DNA of 64,000 bases from Hymenobacter aerophilus DSM 13606 (GTDB taxonomy: Bacteria; Bacteroidota; Bacteroidia; Cytophagales; Hymenobacteraceae). Shown here piece by piece: positions 1 through 8,183 of the stretch. The DNA lies in the NCBI RefSeq assembly GCF_000382225.1, contig NZ_KB907805.1, positions 124,001-188,000 on the forward strand, given 5' to 3'. The notes under the pieces are model-generated. The model saw only the letters and a program-made list of their open reading frames with translations. It searched no databases and was not told the origin of the DNA. Position numbers and translations under genes: made by a program. The stretch's first letter is position 1. The number at the start of each line of letters is the position of its first letter.

Positions 1-265
1 CACGGCCCTTTTTGGCGCGGCCGTAGCGCGGCCGGGGCGCCGCATTGTGGGCATGGCCGTGGCCGCCCGCCCCGCCGGCGGGGCCTTCGGGCCAGCCAAC
101 CCATGTGGGGCCTGCCGCCAGGTCATGGCCGAGTACGAGCAGCGCCAGCAGCAGGCGATTCCGCTGCTGCTGCCTGGCCCCGATGGCAGCATCTACCGCT
201 TCGGCGCCCTCTCCGACCTGCTGCCCTTCGGCTTCGATGCCAAGGATCTGCCGAAGGTGAGATAG
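1..265 (+). CDS. cdd: Cytidine deaminase, C-terminal part (cut by window edge)
   Basis: The reading frame is open from the left edge and ends with TAG at 263-265. It carries the zinc-binding signature PCGACRQ (coded from about 101), in which the two cysteines bind the catalytic zinc of cytidine deaminases; the enzyme converts (deoxy)cytidine to (deoxy)uridine in pyrimidine salvage. The N-terminal part with the HAE motif lies outside the window. The last codons (K-V-R-stop) coincide with the start of an intergenic repeat whose units read GTGAGATAG, so the repeat seems to supply the stop codon. In many Bacteroidota cdd lies beside the type IX secretion gene porV; whether that holds here cannot be seen. 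Confidence 0.85.
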   Translation, partial: TALFGAAVARPGRRIVGMAVAARPAGGAFGPANPCGACRQVMAEYEQRQQQAIPLLLPGPDGSIYRFGALSDLLPFGFDAKDLPKVR

Positions 266-270
266 TTCAA

Positions 271-390
271 GGTGAAATAGTGAGATAGTGAAATGGTGAG
301 TTTTATGTTCGGGCGGCCCTGATTGTCCTATTTTGCGCCGCCAGGGGCCCGAAACTTCAACTCACCATTTCACCATCTCACTATTTCACC
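271..390. repeat. Composite palindrome, GTGARATR-unit arms
   Basis: A 32-bp arm at 271-302 built of 8-bp units (GTGAAATA, GTGAGATA, GTGAAATG, GTGAG) is matched by its reverse complement at 359-390 with one mismatch. The 56-bp centre is GC-rich and has a weaker inner inverted repeat (GTTCGGGCGG against GGGGCCCGAAAC). It fills the whole gap between cdd and the esterase gene, which starts 3 bp later. Sister copies lie at 13152-13281, 14631-14836 and 61023-61141. Confidence 0.85.
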
Positions 391-392
391 TT

Positions 393-1037
393 ATGGAACA
401 TCAGCTCAGCGTTGCGCGCACGGCCCGTTATCAGCAGTTGGGCGAATTGTCGGCCCATACGCAGCGGGTGTGGTTTGTGGCGCATGGCTACGGGCAGCTG
501 GCGGCGTACTTCGTGCGGCATTTTGCCCACCTGGTAGCCGCCGACCCGCAGTTGGTGGTGGTGGCGCCCGAGGGCCTGTCGCGCTTCTACCTCAACGGCA
601 CCGGCGGCCGCGTGGGCGCCACCTGGATGACCAAGGAGGACCGGCTGGCCGAAATTGACGACTACGTAGCCTACCTCAACCAGCTGGCCGCGAGGATTCT
701 GCCGCAGGCCGCGCCCGAGGCCGCCATTACGGTGCTGGGCTTCTCGCAGGGCGCGGCCACCGTCAGCCGCTGGCTGGCCCGCGCCAACTTCCGGCCGGCG
801 CGGCTTATCCTGTGGGCCGGCGCTTTCCCGCCCGACATGGATTTTACCGTGGCCTCCCGCCTGCTGGAGCAATTGCCCGTCACGCTCGTCTGCGGCACCG
901 ACGATGAGTTTATCAAGGAAGAGGACCTGCGGAAGCAGCAGGAATTTCTGCGCCGCCTGGGTGTGGCGCCGAAGCTGGTGCGCTTCAGTGGCACGCACAC
1001 TCTAGACCGGGAAACGCTGACGAAGCTGGCCGAATAG
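393..1037 (+). CDS. Alpha/beta hydrolase, phospholipase/carboxylesterase family
   Basis: This 214-residue protein has the nucleophile elbow GFSQGA with Ser118, an acidic residue in TDDEF and a histidine in SGTHTL near the C-terminus, the usual catalytic triad order of the YpfH/carboxylesterase family (small serine hydrolases that cut acyl esters in the cytoplasm). There is no signal peptide. The ATG at 393 is chosen because an in-frame ATG further upstream (333) lies inside the palindrome. It sits head to tail with cdd and converges on the SDR gene with only 7 bp between stops. The true substrate cannot be read from the sequence. Confidence 0.8.
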   Translation: MEHQLSVARTARYQQLGELSAHTQRVWFVAHGYGQLAAYFVRHFAHLVAADPQLVVVAPEGLSRFYLNGTGGRVGATWMTKEDRLAEIDDYVAYLNQLAARILPQAAPEAAITVLGFSQGAATVSRWLARANFRPARLILWAGAFPPDMDFTVASRLLEQLPVTLVCGTDDEFIKEEDLRKQQEFLRRLGVAPKLVRFSGTHTLDRETLTKLAE

Positions 1038-1044
1038 GCCTGCT

Positions 1045-1794
1045 CTACTCCTTGCGGATAACCGTGGCCGCGCCCTGGGCGGCGGGCAGAATCAGGACTT
1101 CGGCAATGTTGACGTGGGGCGGGCGCGTGACCATGAAGGCCAGCAGGTCGGCCACGTCTTCGGCCCGTAGCGCCTCGTAGCCCTGGTACACGCTGGCGGC
1201 GCGCTGGGTGTCGCCCTTGAAACGCACCTCCGAAAACTCGGTTTCCACGGCGCCCGGGTTCACCTCGGCCACCCGAATGTGGTGGGGCAGCAAATCGAGG
1301 CGCATGCCTTTGGTGAGGGCCGCCACGGCCGCTTTCGAAGCGCAGTACACGTTGCCGTTGGCGTAGGTTTCGTGGCCGGCAATAGAGCCAATGTTGATGA
1401 TATGGCCGGAGTTGCGGCGCGTCATGGCCGGCAGCACGGCCCGGCTCACATACAGCAGGCCCTTCACGTTGCCGTCGAGCATGGCGTCCCAGTCGGCGGG
1501 GTCGCCCTGCTGAATGGGCGCCAGACCGTGGGCGTTGCCGGCGTTGTTGATGAGCACGTCCACGTCGGCGAATTCGGCCGGCAAGCTGGCCACAGCGGCC
1601 TCCACGGCGGCCCGGTCGCGCACATCAAACGTGAGCAGGTGGGTGGGCACTTCGGCGCCCAGCTCGCGGGCCAGCTCCTCCAGCCGCTCGCGCCGCCGCC
1701 CCGCCAGTACCAGTCGGAAGCCGGCGCGGCCCAGCGCCACGGCCGCCGCCCAGCCAATACCCGATGAAGCGCCGGTAATAAATGCAGTTTTCAT
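1045..1794 (-). CDS. SDR-family oxidoreductase, YdfG-like
   Basis: A 249-residue short-chain dehydrogenase. It shows the Rossmann nucleotide motif TGASSGIG (7-14), NNAG (83-86) and the catalytic Ser137, Tyr150 and Lys154 (YCASK). The wording of DVRDRAAVEAAVASLPAEF, NVKGLLYVSRAVLP and EFSEVRFKGD follows the E. coli YdfG 3-hydroxy acid/L-allo-threonine dehydrogenase group, so an NADP-dependent 3-hydroxy acid dehydrogenase is likely. The start at 1794 (MKTAFITG) is preferred over an extended frame that runs into the upstream repeat. Confidence 0.85.
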   Translation of the reverse strand: MKTAFITGASSGIGWAAAVALGRAGFRLVLAGRRRERLEELARELGAEVPTHLLTFDVRDRAAVEAAVASLPAEFADVDVLINNAGNAHGLAPIQQGDPADWDAMLDGNVKGLLYVSRAVLPAMTRRNSGHIINIGSIAGHETYANGNVYCASKAAVAALTKGMRLDLLPHHIRVAEVNPGAVETEFSEVRFKGDTQRAASVYQGYEALRAEDVADLLAFMVTRPPHVNIAEVLILPAAQGAATVIRKE

Positions 1795-1819
1795 TCTTGA
1801 AGAAGCTAGAAGTTGGGAG

Positions 1820-1911
1820 CGGCAAGCTACAGGCTGCAAGCTACAAGCTTTCTTTAGCCAGGTTGCCAGCAAAAGCTTGCAGCCTGTAGCTTGCGGCTTG
1901 CGGCTTGCAGC
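1820..1911. repeat. Palindrome with AGCTTGC/GCAAGCTAC-unit arms
   Basis: The left arm (1820-1852) consists of repeats of the type GGCAAGCTACA-GGCTGCAAGCTACAAGC; the right arm (1871-1911) is its reverse complement with repeats of AGCTTGCGGCTTGC. The loop is about 18 bp. It fills the gap between the SDR gene and the PorT-like gene on the minus strand. The unit differs from all other palindromes of the window. Confidence 0.75.
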
Positions 1912-1917
1912 ACTAGA

Positions 1918-2691
1918 CTACCGTCCCGACCAGATGTTGAGGTAGAGCGTGACGGTGTTGCTGGTCATGCGCTGCAGGCTGCGGCTGTACACGTCGTTGG
2001 TGCTGGGCACGTACAGGTTTTTCAGGCCGTTGGAGAAGCGCAGCTCGGGCGAGAACTTGAAGAACGGGTAGAACAGGTCGAGGCCCACGCCGTACTCGAT
2101 GGCGAAGTCCGAATCGGCCGCCTCCAGCAGGTTCACGTCAGGGTCTTTACGGCGCCCGCCAATGTTGAGGCTAGGCTTCACGCCCGCAATCAAGTACATC
2201 CGCGTGTTGCGCCGCCGCTGCGATTTTAGCTTGAACAGCAGCGGAAAATCAACCTGCGTACTGCCGATTTCCTGGTCCTCAATCTTCTCGGGGTCGTCGG
2301 GGTACTGCGCGGTATTACGCACGTAGCCCTGATCCTTAAACTCGATGCGGCGCGTCAGAAAACTTACGCCGGGCGCGAAGGTGAGGGCCGCGTAGTTGCC
2401 CAGCCGTAAATCACCCAGAAAGCCCACTGAAAAGCCCGGACTAATGATCGAGTTGGCTGATACCTGCTGATTTGGGTACAAATCTGACTGCTCAACCAGG
2501 TAGCGCGAGAAGTTGGGCGCCACGTACAGGCCCAAGTGCAGCGCCCGGTCGTCGTAGCCCACCAAGTTGTCCGACGTAATCGACTTCACCTGGCCGCCGC
2601 GGCCGATTTTGGCCCGGCTGCGGCTGGTTTTCTGGGCCACAGTGCTCAGCGGCAGGGCCAGCACGGCGGCGGCCAGCAGCGCGTAGCGCAT
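1918..2691 (-). CDS. porT: Outer-membrane beta-barrel protein, PorT/SprT-like
   Basis: 257 residues with a signal peptide ([20 protein letters not shown]) followed by a PorT-type beta-barrel. The C-terminal part (SPELRFSNGLKNLY, then TVTLYLNIW) resembles PorT/SprT, a protein needed for the type IX secretion system of Bacteroidota. Gene order supports this: porT follows menG/ubiE in many members of the phylum. The menG stop TAA and this gene's ATG overlap by one base (TAATG) at 2691, which suggests translational coupling. A different PorT-family barrel protein with unknown role remains possible. Confidence 0.7.
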   Translation of the reverse strand: MRYALLAAAVLALPLSTVAQKTSRSRAKIGRGGQVKSITSDNLVGYDDRALHLGLYVAPNFSRYLVEQSDLYPNQQVSANSIISPGFSVGFLGDLRLGNYAALTFAPGVSFLTRRIEFKDQGYVRNTAQYPDDPEKIEDQEIGSTQVDFPLLFKLKSQRRRNTRMYLIAGVKPSLNIGGRRKDPDVNLLEAADSDFAIEYGVGLDLFYPFFKFSPELRFSNGLKNLYVPSTNDVYSRSLQRMTSNTVTLYLNIWSGR

Positions 2692-3419
2692 TACTTTTGA
2701 GCCGTGTAGATGGAGCTGATGCCGAAAGTGAGGGGTTGCCATGCAGGAGAGTTGAAGCCGACTTTGCGCAGAATTGCCAGAAAATCCGGGCCGTCCGGGA
2801 AGGCCTGCACCGACTCGGGCAGGTAGGTGTAGGCGGCGCGGTCTTTGGAAATAAGCTTGCCGAAAACCGGCAGAATGTTCTTGAAATAGAAGTTGTAGGC
2901 CTGTTTCATGGGGAAGGCCGTGGGCTTGCTGAACTCCAGCACCACCAGCTTGCCACCCGGCCGCAGCACCCGGCGCATCTCGCTCAGGCCGCGCTCCAGG
3001 TTAGCGAAGTTGCGCACCCCAAACGAGGCCGTTACAGCATCGAACGAGTCATCCTCGAAGGGCAGGCTCTCCGAGTCGCCCAGCTCCAGCCGGATGCGGT
3101 GGCCCAGGCCCTTGGCAGCCAGCTTGCGGCGGCCCACTTCCAGCATACCTTCCGAAATATCAACGCCCGTTACCTGGGCATCGGGGGTGGCGGCGCGCAA
3201 CGTTTCGATGGCGAAATCGGCCGTGCCGGTGGCAATATCGAGGATGCGGGCCGGGCGCAGCTGCCGTAGCTCATCCACGGCCTTGCGGCGCCAGTAAATA
3301 TCGGTGCCGGCACTCAGGAAGTGGTTGAGGAAGTCGTACTTGCCGGCGATGCTGTTGAACATCTGGGCAACCTGCGACTTCTTGTCGGCGGCGTCATCTT
3401 TATAAGGTACTACGGACAT
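2691..3419 (-). CDS. menG: Demethylmenaquinone methyltransferase
   Basis: 242 residues. It carries the UbiE/MenG hallmark [18 protein letters not shown] near the N-terminus, the SAM-binding motif [12 protein letters not shown] (59-70) and ASFGVRNF. The enzyme methylates demethylmenaquinone to menaquinone, the last step of the respiratory quinone pathway; Bacteroidota use menaquinone only, so MenG rather than UbiE is the right reading. It is transcribed before the porT-like gene and overlaps it by 1 bp. No clear promoter consensus was seen in the 130 bp upstream, which hold the terminator of the next gene. Confidence 0.93.
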   Translation of the reverse strand: MSVVPYKDDAADKKSQVAQMFNSIAGKYDFLNHFLSAGTDIYWRRKAVDELRQLRPARILDIATGTADFAIETLRAATPDAQVTGVDISEGMLEVGRRKLAAKGLGHRIRLELGDSESLPFEDDSFDAVTASFGVRNFANLERGLSEMRRVLRPGGKLVVLEFSKPTAFPMKQAYNFYFKNILPVFGKLISKDRAAYTYLPESVQAFPDGPDFLAILRKVGFNSPAWQPLTFGISSIYTAQK

Positions 3420-3491
3420 GGCTCGTGGAGCAAGGAACGACGGGGTGCGGGCAAAATTGCCTCATTACAACGGCTTTTGCGCTATTATGTT

Positions 3492-3534
3492 AAAAAAAGG
3501 ACGGGCCGGGCATACAGCCCGGCCCGTCCTTTTT
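3492..3534 (-). terminator. Rho-independent terminator after the OmpA-family gene
   Basis: A GC-rich stem (GGACGGGCCGGG against CCCGGCCCGTCC, loop of 6) is followed on the minus strand by a run of seven T, with TTTTT also on the plus strand. It lies 16 bp after the stop of the OmpA-family gene. Confidence 0.85.
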
Positions 3535-3550
3535 AGCCGAAAACCAACGG

Positions 3551-5815
3551 TTAGTCGTTGTCGGTCTTCACTTTCACCTTGTTGCCCTCGGCGTCTTTGG
3601 CCTTGGCATCAATGGTACCGTCCTTGGTTACGGTCTTGCTTTTCTCGTCGTCAGGGCCCTTGGTTTTCACCTTCACTTTGTCGCTGTCCTCGTCCACCTT
3701 GGTCTTAATCTTGGTGCCGTCTTCCAGCTTCACCTTGCTCTTACCGGGCTGCAACGGCACGGTAGGCGCGGTACCCATGCCCATGTTGCCGGTGCCGGTG
3801 CTGCCCGAAGGCTGCGGAGCCGGAGCCGGACGGTTCATGTTCGGCATGCCTTCACCTTCCTTCACAATCACGCGGAAGTCGGTGCGGCGGTTAAGCTGCA
3901 TGTTCTCCGGCGAATCGTTGGGGGCTACCGGACGACGCTCGCCGTAGCTTACCGTTACCATGCGGGTCTCGGCAATGCCGGCCTTCTTCAGGTAGTTGTA
4001 GGCCACGTTGGCGCGGTTCTGGCCGAGTACCATGTTGTACTCGTCGGTGTTGCGCGAGTCGGTGTTGCCTTCAATCGAGATGTTGATGCCGGGGTTGGCA
4101 GCCAGCAGGTCGCTCACCTTCTTCAGCTCCACAATCGACTCGGGCCGCAGGGTGTACTTGTCGGTGTCGAAGTAGATTGGGTTGATGTTGGCGATGTTAG
4201 TCACCATCGTATCGATGTAGTTGACGTAGAAGTTCTTCTCAATGACGGTCGAGTCATTGGTCGAAATCGGCACGGCAAACTCCTGGGTTTCGATGTTGCG
4301 GCCATCCTTGCTTACGGCTACCTGGTAAGTCCGGCCCGAAAGCACGTTTACCTGGTACTCGCCGGTCAGCGGCTTGCTCACGTCGCGGTAGCTCAGGGCC
4401 GTTTTGTCGGCCTGGGTACCACTGAACACCAGCTCCGCCCCGGGAATGGCGCTGCTGTCCTGGATAGCCAGCACGCGGCCCCGGATGGTGGCGTTCTTGA
4501 TGTAGTTGATGGTGTAGATGTCCTTTTCACCATAGCCACCAATGCGGTACGACGACAGGTAGGCGTACGAGCCATCGGGGCTCAGGCGGTAGTAGGTGTC
4601 GTCGTCGGGCGTGTTGATGGGGTAGCCCATGTTCTCGGGCCGGCCCCACTTGCGGCCAATCGAGTCGTACTCCGACTTAAAGATGTCGTAGCCGCCCATC
4701 GTGTTGTGGCCACGCGAGGAGAAGTACATGGTTTTACCATCGCGGCTCAGGTACGGGCTGTCATCGTCGTACGCCGTGTTGATGGCGTTACCGATGCTCT
4801 TGGCCGGGCCCCATTCGCCGCCGGGCACACGCGTCGAGTAGTAAATATCGAGCGTGCCGTCTTCTGAATACTTAGCCGTTGAGAAGTAAATAGTCAGGCC
4901 ATCGGGCGTAATGTAGGCGTCCGATTCGTAAGCGGCAGTGTTGATATTCTTGTTCAGGCGCTTAGGCTCGGTCCAGTCGTTGCCGCTTTTTTCCGAATAC
5001 AGAATGTCGCCATTCTCGTCGTTGCGGTACATGAGCATTTTGGTGTCATTGTCAAACACCTGAATGGATGCATCGTGGCCTTTGCCGTTAAGCACGCCGC
5101 TCAGCGACCGGGGCTTGTCCCAGTTGTCCTCGTCGATGCGGCGGGCTTCATAGATGTTCTCGTAGTACTGTCCGTCAGCGGCCAGCTTCTTCCCGTCTTT
5201 GCCTTCGGCCGCCTGCAACGCGCTCACGTTGGTCATGTTATCGGAGCGCGAAGTAAAGAGCAGGATTTTGTCGTCGGCCGAAATAACGGGGCTGTGCTCC
5301 GACCACTGCGTGTTGATGGTCGGGCCCAGGTTCTTAACGAAAATATCGCGCGGGCTGTTGAACTGCACCTTCGCGTTCTTGCTATTCTGAATCAACCGGG
5401 ACAAATCGCGCTTACGCGTGTCCTTGGTTTTCAATGTGGCATTGTAAGCCTGAAAATGCGCAATAGCTTCGTCGAAGTTGTAGTTGAGGTGATCTACCCG
5501 GCCAAGCCAGTACTCCACATCCTTGGATACGTTCTTCTTCAGACGCTGCGCCTTGTAGATGTAGTCGCTGGCCTTCTCCTTGTCAAAAGACATATAGGCA
5601 ATACCGGCCCGGAACAGCGCCTGCGCATTGTTGGGGTCCTTGGCTAGCACCTGCTCATAGTAAGGCAACGAAGCCCGGAAGTTTTCCTGGCCGAAAAGCT
5701 TATTGGCCGTTTTAAGTTGCTGTCGGGTGCTTTGAGCCAGGGCAGGCTGGGCCATTGCAGTCGTGAGCATGACAGCGCACGAGGCTTGTAATAACCTTCT
5801 GACTAAGTTGTCCAT
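3551..5815 (-). CDS. TPR / beta-propeller / OmpA-domain envelope protein, PorE-like architecture
   Basis: 754 residues. Order of parts: signal peptide (to about residue 28), TPR-type repeats (30-150), PD40-type propeller with repeated DGLTIYFS / DGKTMYFSS / DGSYAYLSS strands (about 180-450), a carboxypeptidase-regulatory/CnaB-like domain (about 460-540) and an OmpA-type peptidoglycan-binding domain (YFDTDKYTLRPES ... NRRTDFRVI). The same order is found in Porphyromonas gingivalis PorE, a T9SS component, but Bacteroidota encode several such proteins, so the exact role is open. Unusual: a further 90-residue tail, Pro/Gly rich and then Lys/Asp rich with repeated KVKVKT, follows the OmpA domain. 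The ATG at 5815 begins the signal peptide. Confidence 0.82.
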   Translation of the reverse strand: MDNLVRRLLQASCAVMLTTAMAQPALAQSTRQQLKTANKLFGQENFRASLPYYEQVLAKDPNNAQALFRAGIAYMSFDKEKASDYIYKAQRLKKNVSKDVEYWLGRVDHLNYNFDEAIAHFQAYNATLKTKDTRKRDLSRLIQNSKNAKVQFNSPRDIFVKNLGPTINTQWSEHSPVISADDKILLFTSRSDNMTNVSALQAAEGKDGKKLAADGQYYENIYEARRIDEDNWDKPRSLSGVLNGKGHDASIQVFDNDTKMLMYRNDENGDILYSEKSGNDWTEPKRLNKNINTAAYESDAYITPDGLTIYFSTAKYSEDGTLDIYYSTRVPGGEWGPAKSIGNAINTAYDDDSPYLSRDGKTMYFSSRGHNTMGGYDIFKSEYDSIGRKWGRPENMGYPINTPDDDTYYRLSPDGSYAYLSSYRIGGYGEKDIYTINYIKNATIRGRVLAIQDSSAIPGAELVFSGTQADKTALSYRDVSKPLTGEYQVNVLSGRTYQVAVSKDGRNIETQEFAVPISTNDSTVIEKNFYVNYIDTMVTNIANINPIYFDTDKYTLRPESIVELKKVSDLLAANPGINISIEGNTDSRNTDEYNMVLGQNRANVAYNYLKKAGIAETRMVTVSYGERRPVAPNDSPENMQLNRRTDFRVIVKEGEGMPNMNRPAPAPQPSGSTGTGNMGMGTAPTVPLQPGKSKVKLEDGTKIKTKVDEDSDKVKVKTKGPDDEKSKTVTKDGTIDAKAKDAEGNKVKVKTDND

Positions 5816-6147
5816 TGAGGAGGGATTAGGGAAACGAGGGGTTGCAAAGGGAAAAAGTATCGACCGCCAATTACGCAGAGCCAATTTGGGAGTTGCCTCC
5901 TATTACTGAAATCCGATAACAGAGTTTAGCTAAAGAAAGAAAAAAACGAAACCCAGGTGCTAAAAAAGGCCTTTTGTCGCGTTGAATTTCTCTAAAGAAC
6001 CGCCAGAAGGCATACTTAACGGGCAAAGATATAAATTTTAAAATACAGCCTTGGCCCTATCCTATTCCATCAGAATCGGCCAATTCAGAGCGTACAAACG
6101 GCCGCTATAACCGGAAAATACTCCGTAGCAGCTAGTGCTTGAGCGTG

Positions 6148-6176
6148 CAAATATAGAGTACCCTTGTAAACTACAA
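6148..6176 (-). promoter_or_regulatory. Promoter of the OmpA-family gene
   Basis: On the minus strand TTG (6174-6176), 18 bp, then TATATTTG (6148-6155), a good fit to the Bacteroidota -33/-7 pattern. A second -7 box, TATCTTTG, lies at 6024-6031 without a clear -33. A perfect 7-bp inverted repeat, CCTTGTA-aac-TACAAGG (6162-6178), overlaps the -33 element and could be an operator. The rest of the 440-bp gap (5816-6255) is AT-rich and shows no gene. Confidence 0.55.
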
Positions 6177-6224
6177 GGTTTTTCTTCAAAAAATGATGGG
6201 TTCGGCCGGCCGGGTTGGAATATT

Positions 6225-6232
6225 TATCTTTG
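6225..6232 (+). promoter_or_regulatory. -7 box of engB
   Basis: TATCTTTG, 23 bp ahead of the engB ATG. No convincing -33 element at the usual distance. Confidence 0.5.
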
Positions 6233-6255
6233 CCCTTTCTCATTAATTGCCCCCG

Positions 6256-6891
6256 ATGCTTATTCAGGACGCCAGATTTTTAACGAGTAATGCGCGGGCC
6301 CAGGACTGCCCGGCGCCCACGCTGCCCGAATATGCCTTTATCGGCCGCTCCAATGTGGGTAAGTCGTCGCTCATTAATATGCTCACCAACCAGAAAGGGT
6401 TGGCCAAAACGTCGTCGCAGCCCGGCAAAACCCAGCTTATCAACCACTTCCTTATCAACGAAGACTGGTATCTGGTCGATTTGCCGGGCTACGGCTACGC
6501 CAAAATCAGCAAGGACGCCCGGGCCAAGTGGGCGCGCATGATCAACTACTACCTGCGCCAGCGGCCCAACCTGACCTGCGTAATGGTGCTGCTCGACTCG
6601 CGCCACGCCCCCCAGGCCCTCGACCTGGAGTTTATGGAGCAGCTCGGCACCGAAGGAATTCCGTTTGTAATGGTGTTTACCAAGGCCGACAAGCAGTCAG
6701 GCTCGCGCACCAGCCAGCAGGTGGTGCAGTATCTGGAAAAAATGCGCGAAACCTGGGACGAGCTGCCCCGCCACTTTGTTACGTCGGCCGAGGACAAGAC
6801 GGGCCGCGACGAGCTGCTGGGCTTTGTGGCCGAAACCAACCGGCAGCTGGCCGAAGCGCAGCAGGCCGAAGATGGCACGCCCGGCGCGTAA
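6256..6891 (+). CDS. engB: Ribosome-biogenesis GTP-binding protein EngB/YsxC
   Basis: 211 residues with all GTPase motifs: G1 GRSNVGKS (30-37), the switch TSSQPGKTQ, G3 DLPGYGYA (75-82), G4 TKADK and G5 TSAE. YsxC/EngB is an essential GTPase that takes part in late assembly of the large ribosomal subunit. ATG at 6256 is preferred over an in-frame TTG 9 bp upstream because the protein then starts MLIQDARFL, usual for the family, and lies 23 bp after a -7 box. Confidence 0.93.
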   Translation: MLIQDARFLTSNARAQDCPAPTLPEYAFIGRSNVGKSSLINMLTNQKGLAKTSSQPGKTQLINHFLINEDWYLVDLPGYGYAKISKDARAKWARMINYYLRQRPNLTCVMVLLDSRHAPQALDLEFMEQLGTEGIPFVMVFTKADKQSGSRTSQQVVQYLEKMRETWDELPRHFVTSAEDKTGRDELLGFVAETNRQLAEAQQAEDGTPGA

Positions 6892-6940
6892 ACTGGCTTC
6901 GTTCTTGCAGGCCCCGGGCCGGCCGCAACGGCGGCAAGCC

Positions 6941-6970
6941 TTTCTATTTCAATTCACTCCCGTACTTTTC
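6941..6970 (+). promoter_or_regulatory. Promoter of the TonB-like gene, leaderless spacing
   Basis: TTTC (6941-6944), 18 bp, TACTTTTC (6963-6970), one mismatch in each box from TTTG/TAnnTTTG. The ATG follows after 5 bp, so transcription may start at or beside the A of ATG. Confidence 0.4.
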
Positions 6971-6975
6971 TGAAC

Positions 6976-7374
6976 ATGACCAAAGCAACTTTCCTGTTTG
7001 GCCTTGGCGCCCTGCTGGCCTTCGCGGCTACCCCGGCCCTGGCCCAGACGGCGGCCCCTGCTCCGGCTACCGAAGCAGCCCACTCGGGCAAAGCCATTCC
7101 GGTGGCCGAATACTACGAGGGCGGCCAGGACGCCATGTACGCCTTTATCAACCAAGAGCTGAAATACCCCGTAATGGCCCGGCGCAACCGCATTCAGGGC
7201 CAGTGCATCGTCAGCTTTACGCTGAACACCGACGGCACGCTTTCGGGCATCAAGCTGGTGAAGCAGATTGGCGGCGGCTGCGGCGACGAGGCCCTGCGGC
7301 TGGTGAAGCTGCTCAAGTTCAACAAGCCCGATTACGCCGTGCTGACCAGCCTGCCCATCACCTTTAAGCTGTAG
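6976..7374 (+). CDS. Secreted TonB C-terminal domain protein
   Basis: 132 residues: signal peptide (MTKATFLFGLGALLAFAATPALAQ), a short Ala/Pro linker and a TonB-type C-terminal fold (LKYPVMARRNRIQGQCIVSFTL ... DEALRLVKLLKF). It lacks the N-terminal transmembrane anchor and the long Pro-rich spacer of a true TonB, so it is a free periplasmic single-domain form, common in Bacteroidota. It may bind peptidoglycan or outer-membrane receptors; the function is not known. Two cysteines (QC, GGGCG) could form a disulfide. Confidence 0.75.
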   Translation: MTKATFLFGLGALLAFAATPALAQTAAPAPATEAAHSGKAIPVAEYYEGGQDAMYAFINQELKYPVMARRNRIQGQCIVSFTLNTDGTLSGIKLVKQIGGGCGDEALRLVKLLKFNKPDYAVLTSLPITFKL

Positions 7375-7443
7375 GCCCCCGCACTGCCGGCCCGTTCGCG
7401 GGCGTTGCGTACCTTCGCCTCTTCAACCACTGCTTTTTTTGCT

Positions 7444-8109
7444 ATGCCCTACGACCTGAAGGAAATTGCCGCCATCAGCGGAATGCCCGGTCTGTACCGT
7501 CTCGTGCGCCCCACCCGCGCCGGCGTCATCATCGAAGCCCTCAACGACAAGGGCACCCGCTCGGTGGCCGCTGCCCAGAACAAAGTGTCGCTGCTGCAGG
7601 AAATTTCCATCTACACCCAGGATTACGACCAGACGGTGCCCCTGTCGGAGGTGTTCGACCGGATTCAGCAGCAGCACGGCGCCGACTTCAGCCTGAGCAA
7701 CAAGTCGAACGACCAAGAGCTGGTGACGTTCATGGAAGGCATCATTCCGGATTACGACCGGGAGCGGGTGTACCTGTCCGACATCAAGAAGCTGGTGCAG
7801 TGGTACAACATCGTGAGCCAGCGCCTCGAGTACCAGGCGCCGGCCACCGAAGATGAGGCCACTGAGAGCGAGGCGACCAAGAAAGAGGTAGCCGAGCAGG
7901 CCGCCGAAGAAGCGCCGGCCACTCCCGTAGCCGCCGATACTTCGCCCAAGAAGAAAACCGTCAAGAAAACGGCCGAGCCCGCCGCCGATGAGGCCATGAG
8001 CACGGCCGGCATCATTCCGGCCCCCGAGGCCGACACGGCCCCGGCCAACCCCGAGGCGGCCGTAGCCAAGCCCGCCAAAAAGGCACCGGCCAAAAAGAAG
8101 GCCGAGTAA
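7444..8109 (+). CDS. DUF5606 domain protein
   Basis: 221 residues. The N-terminal 130 residues (MPYDLKEIAAISGMPGLYRL ... SDIKKLVQWYNIV) match the DUF5606 family that is found throughout Bacteroidota; its function is not known. The rest is a low-complexity tail rich in Ala, Glu and Lys ending in KKAPAKKKAE, which may bind nucleic acid. An in-frame ATG at 7405 exists, but the ATG at 7444 fits the family start, and a TACCTTCG box (7410-7417) lies between the two. Confidence 0.8.
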   Translation: MPYDLKEIAAISGMPGLYRLVRPTRAGVIIEALNDKGTRSVAAAQNKVSLLQEISIYTQDYDQTVPLSEVFDRIQQQHGADFSLSNKSNDQELVTFMEGIIPDYDRERVYLSDIKKLVQWYNIVSQRLEYQAPATEDEATESEATKKEVAEQAAEEAPATPVAADTSPKKKTVKKTAEPAADEAMSTAGIIPAPEADTAPANPEAAVAKPAKKAPAKKKAE

Positions 8110-8126
8110 GCTTTAATAGAGTCTAC

Positions 8127-8166
8127 AAAAAAATGCCGGCGGCCCTTGAGGCTGCCGGCATTTTTT
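8127..8166. terminator. Bidirectional terminator between DUF5606 gene and fbp
   Basis: Stem ATGCCGGC-GGCC / GGCT-GCCGGCAT with A7 on the left and T6 on the right, placed between two convergent genes. Confidence 0.85.
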
Positions 8167-8183
8167 ATGAGTAAACGATGGGG

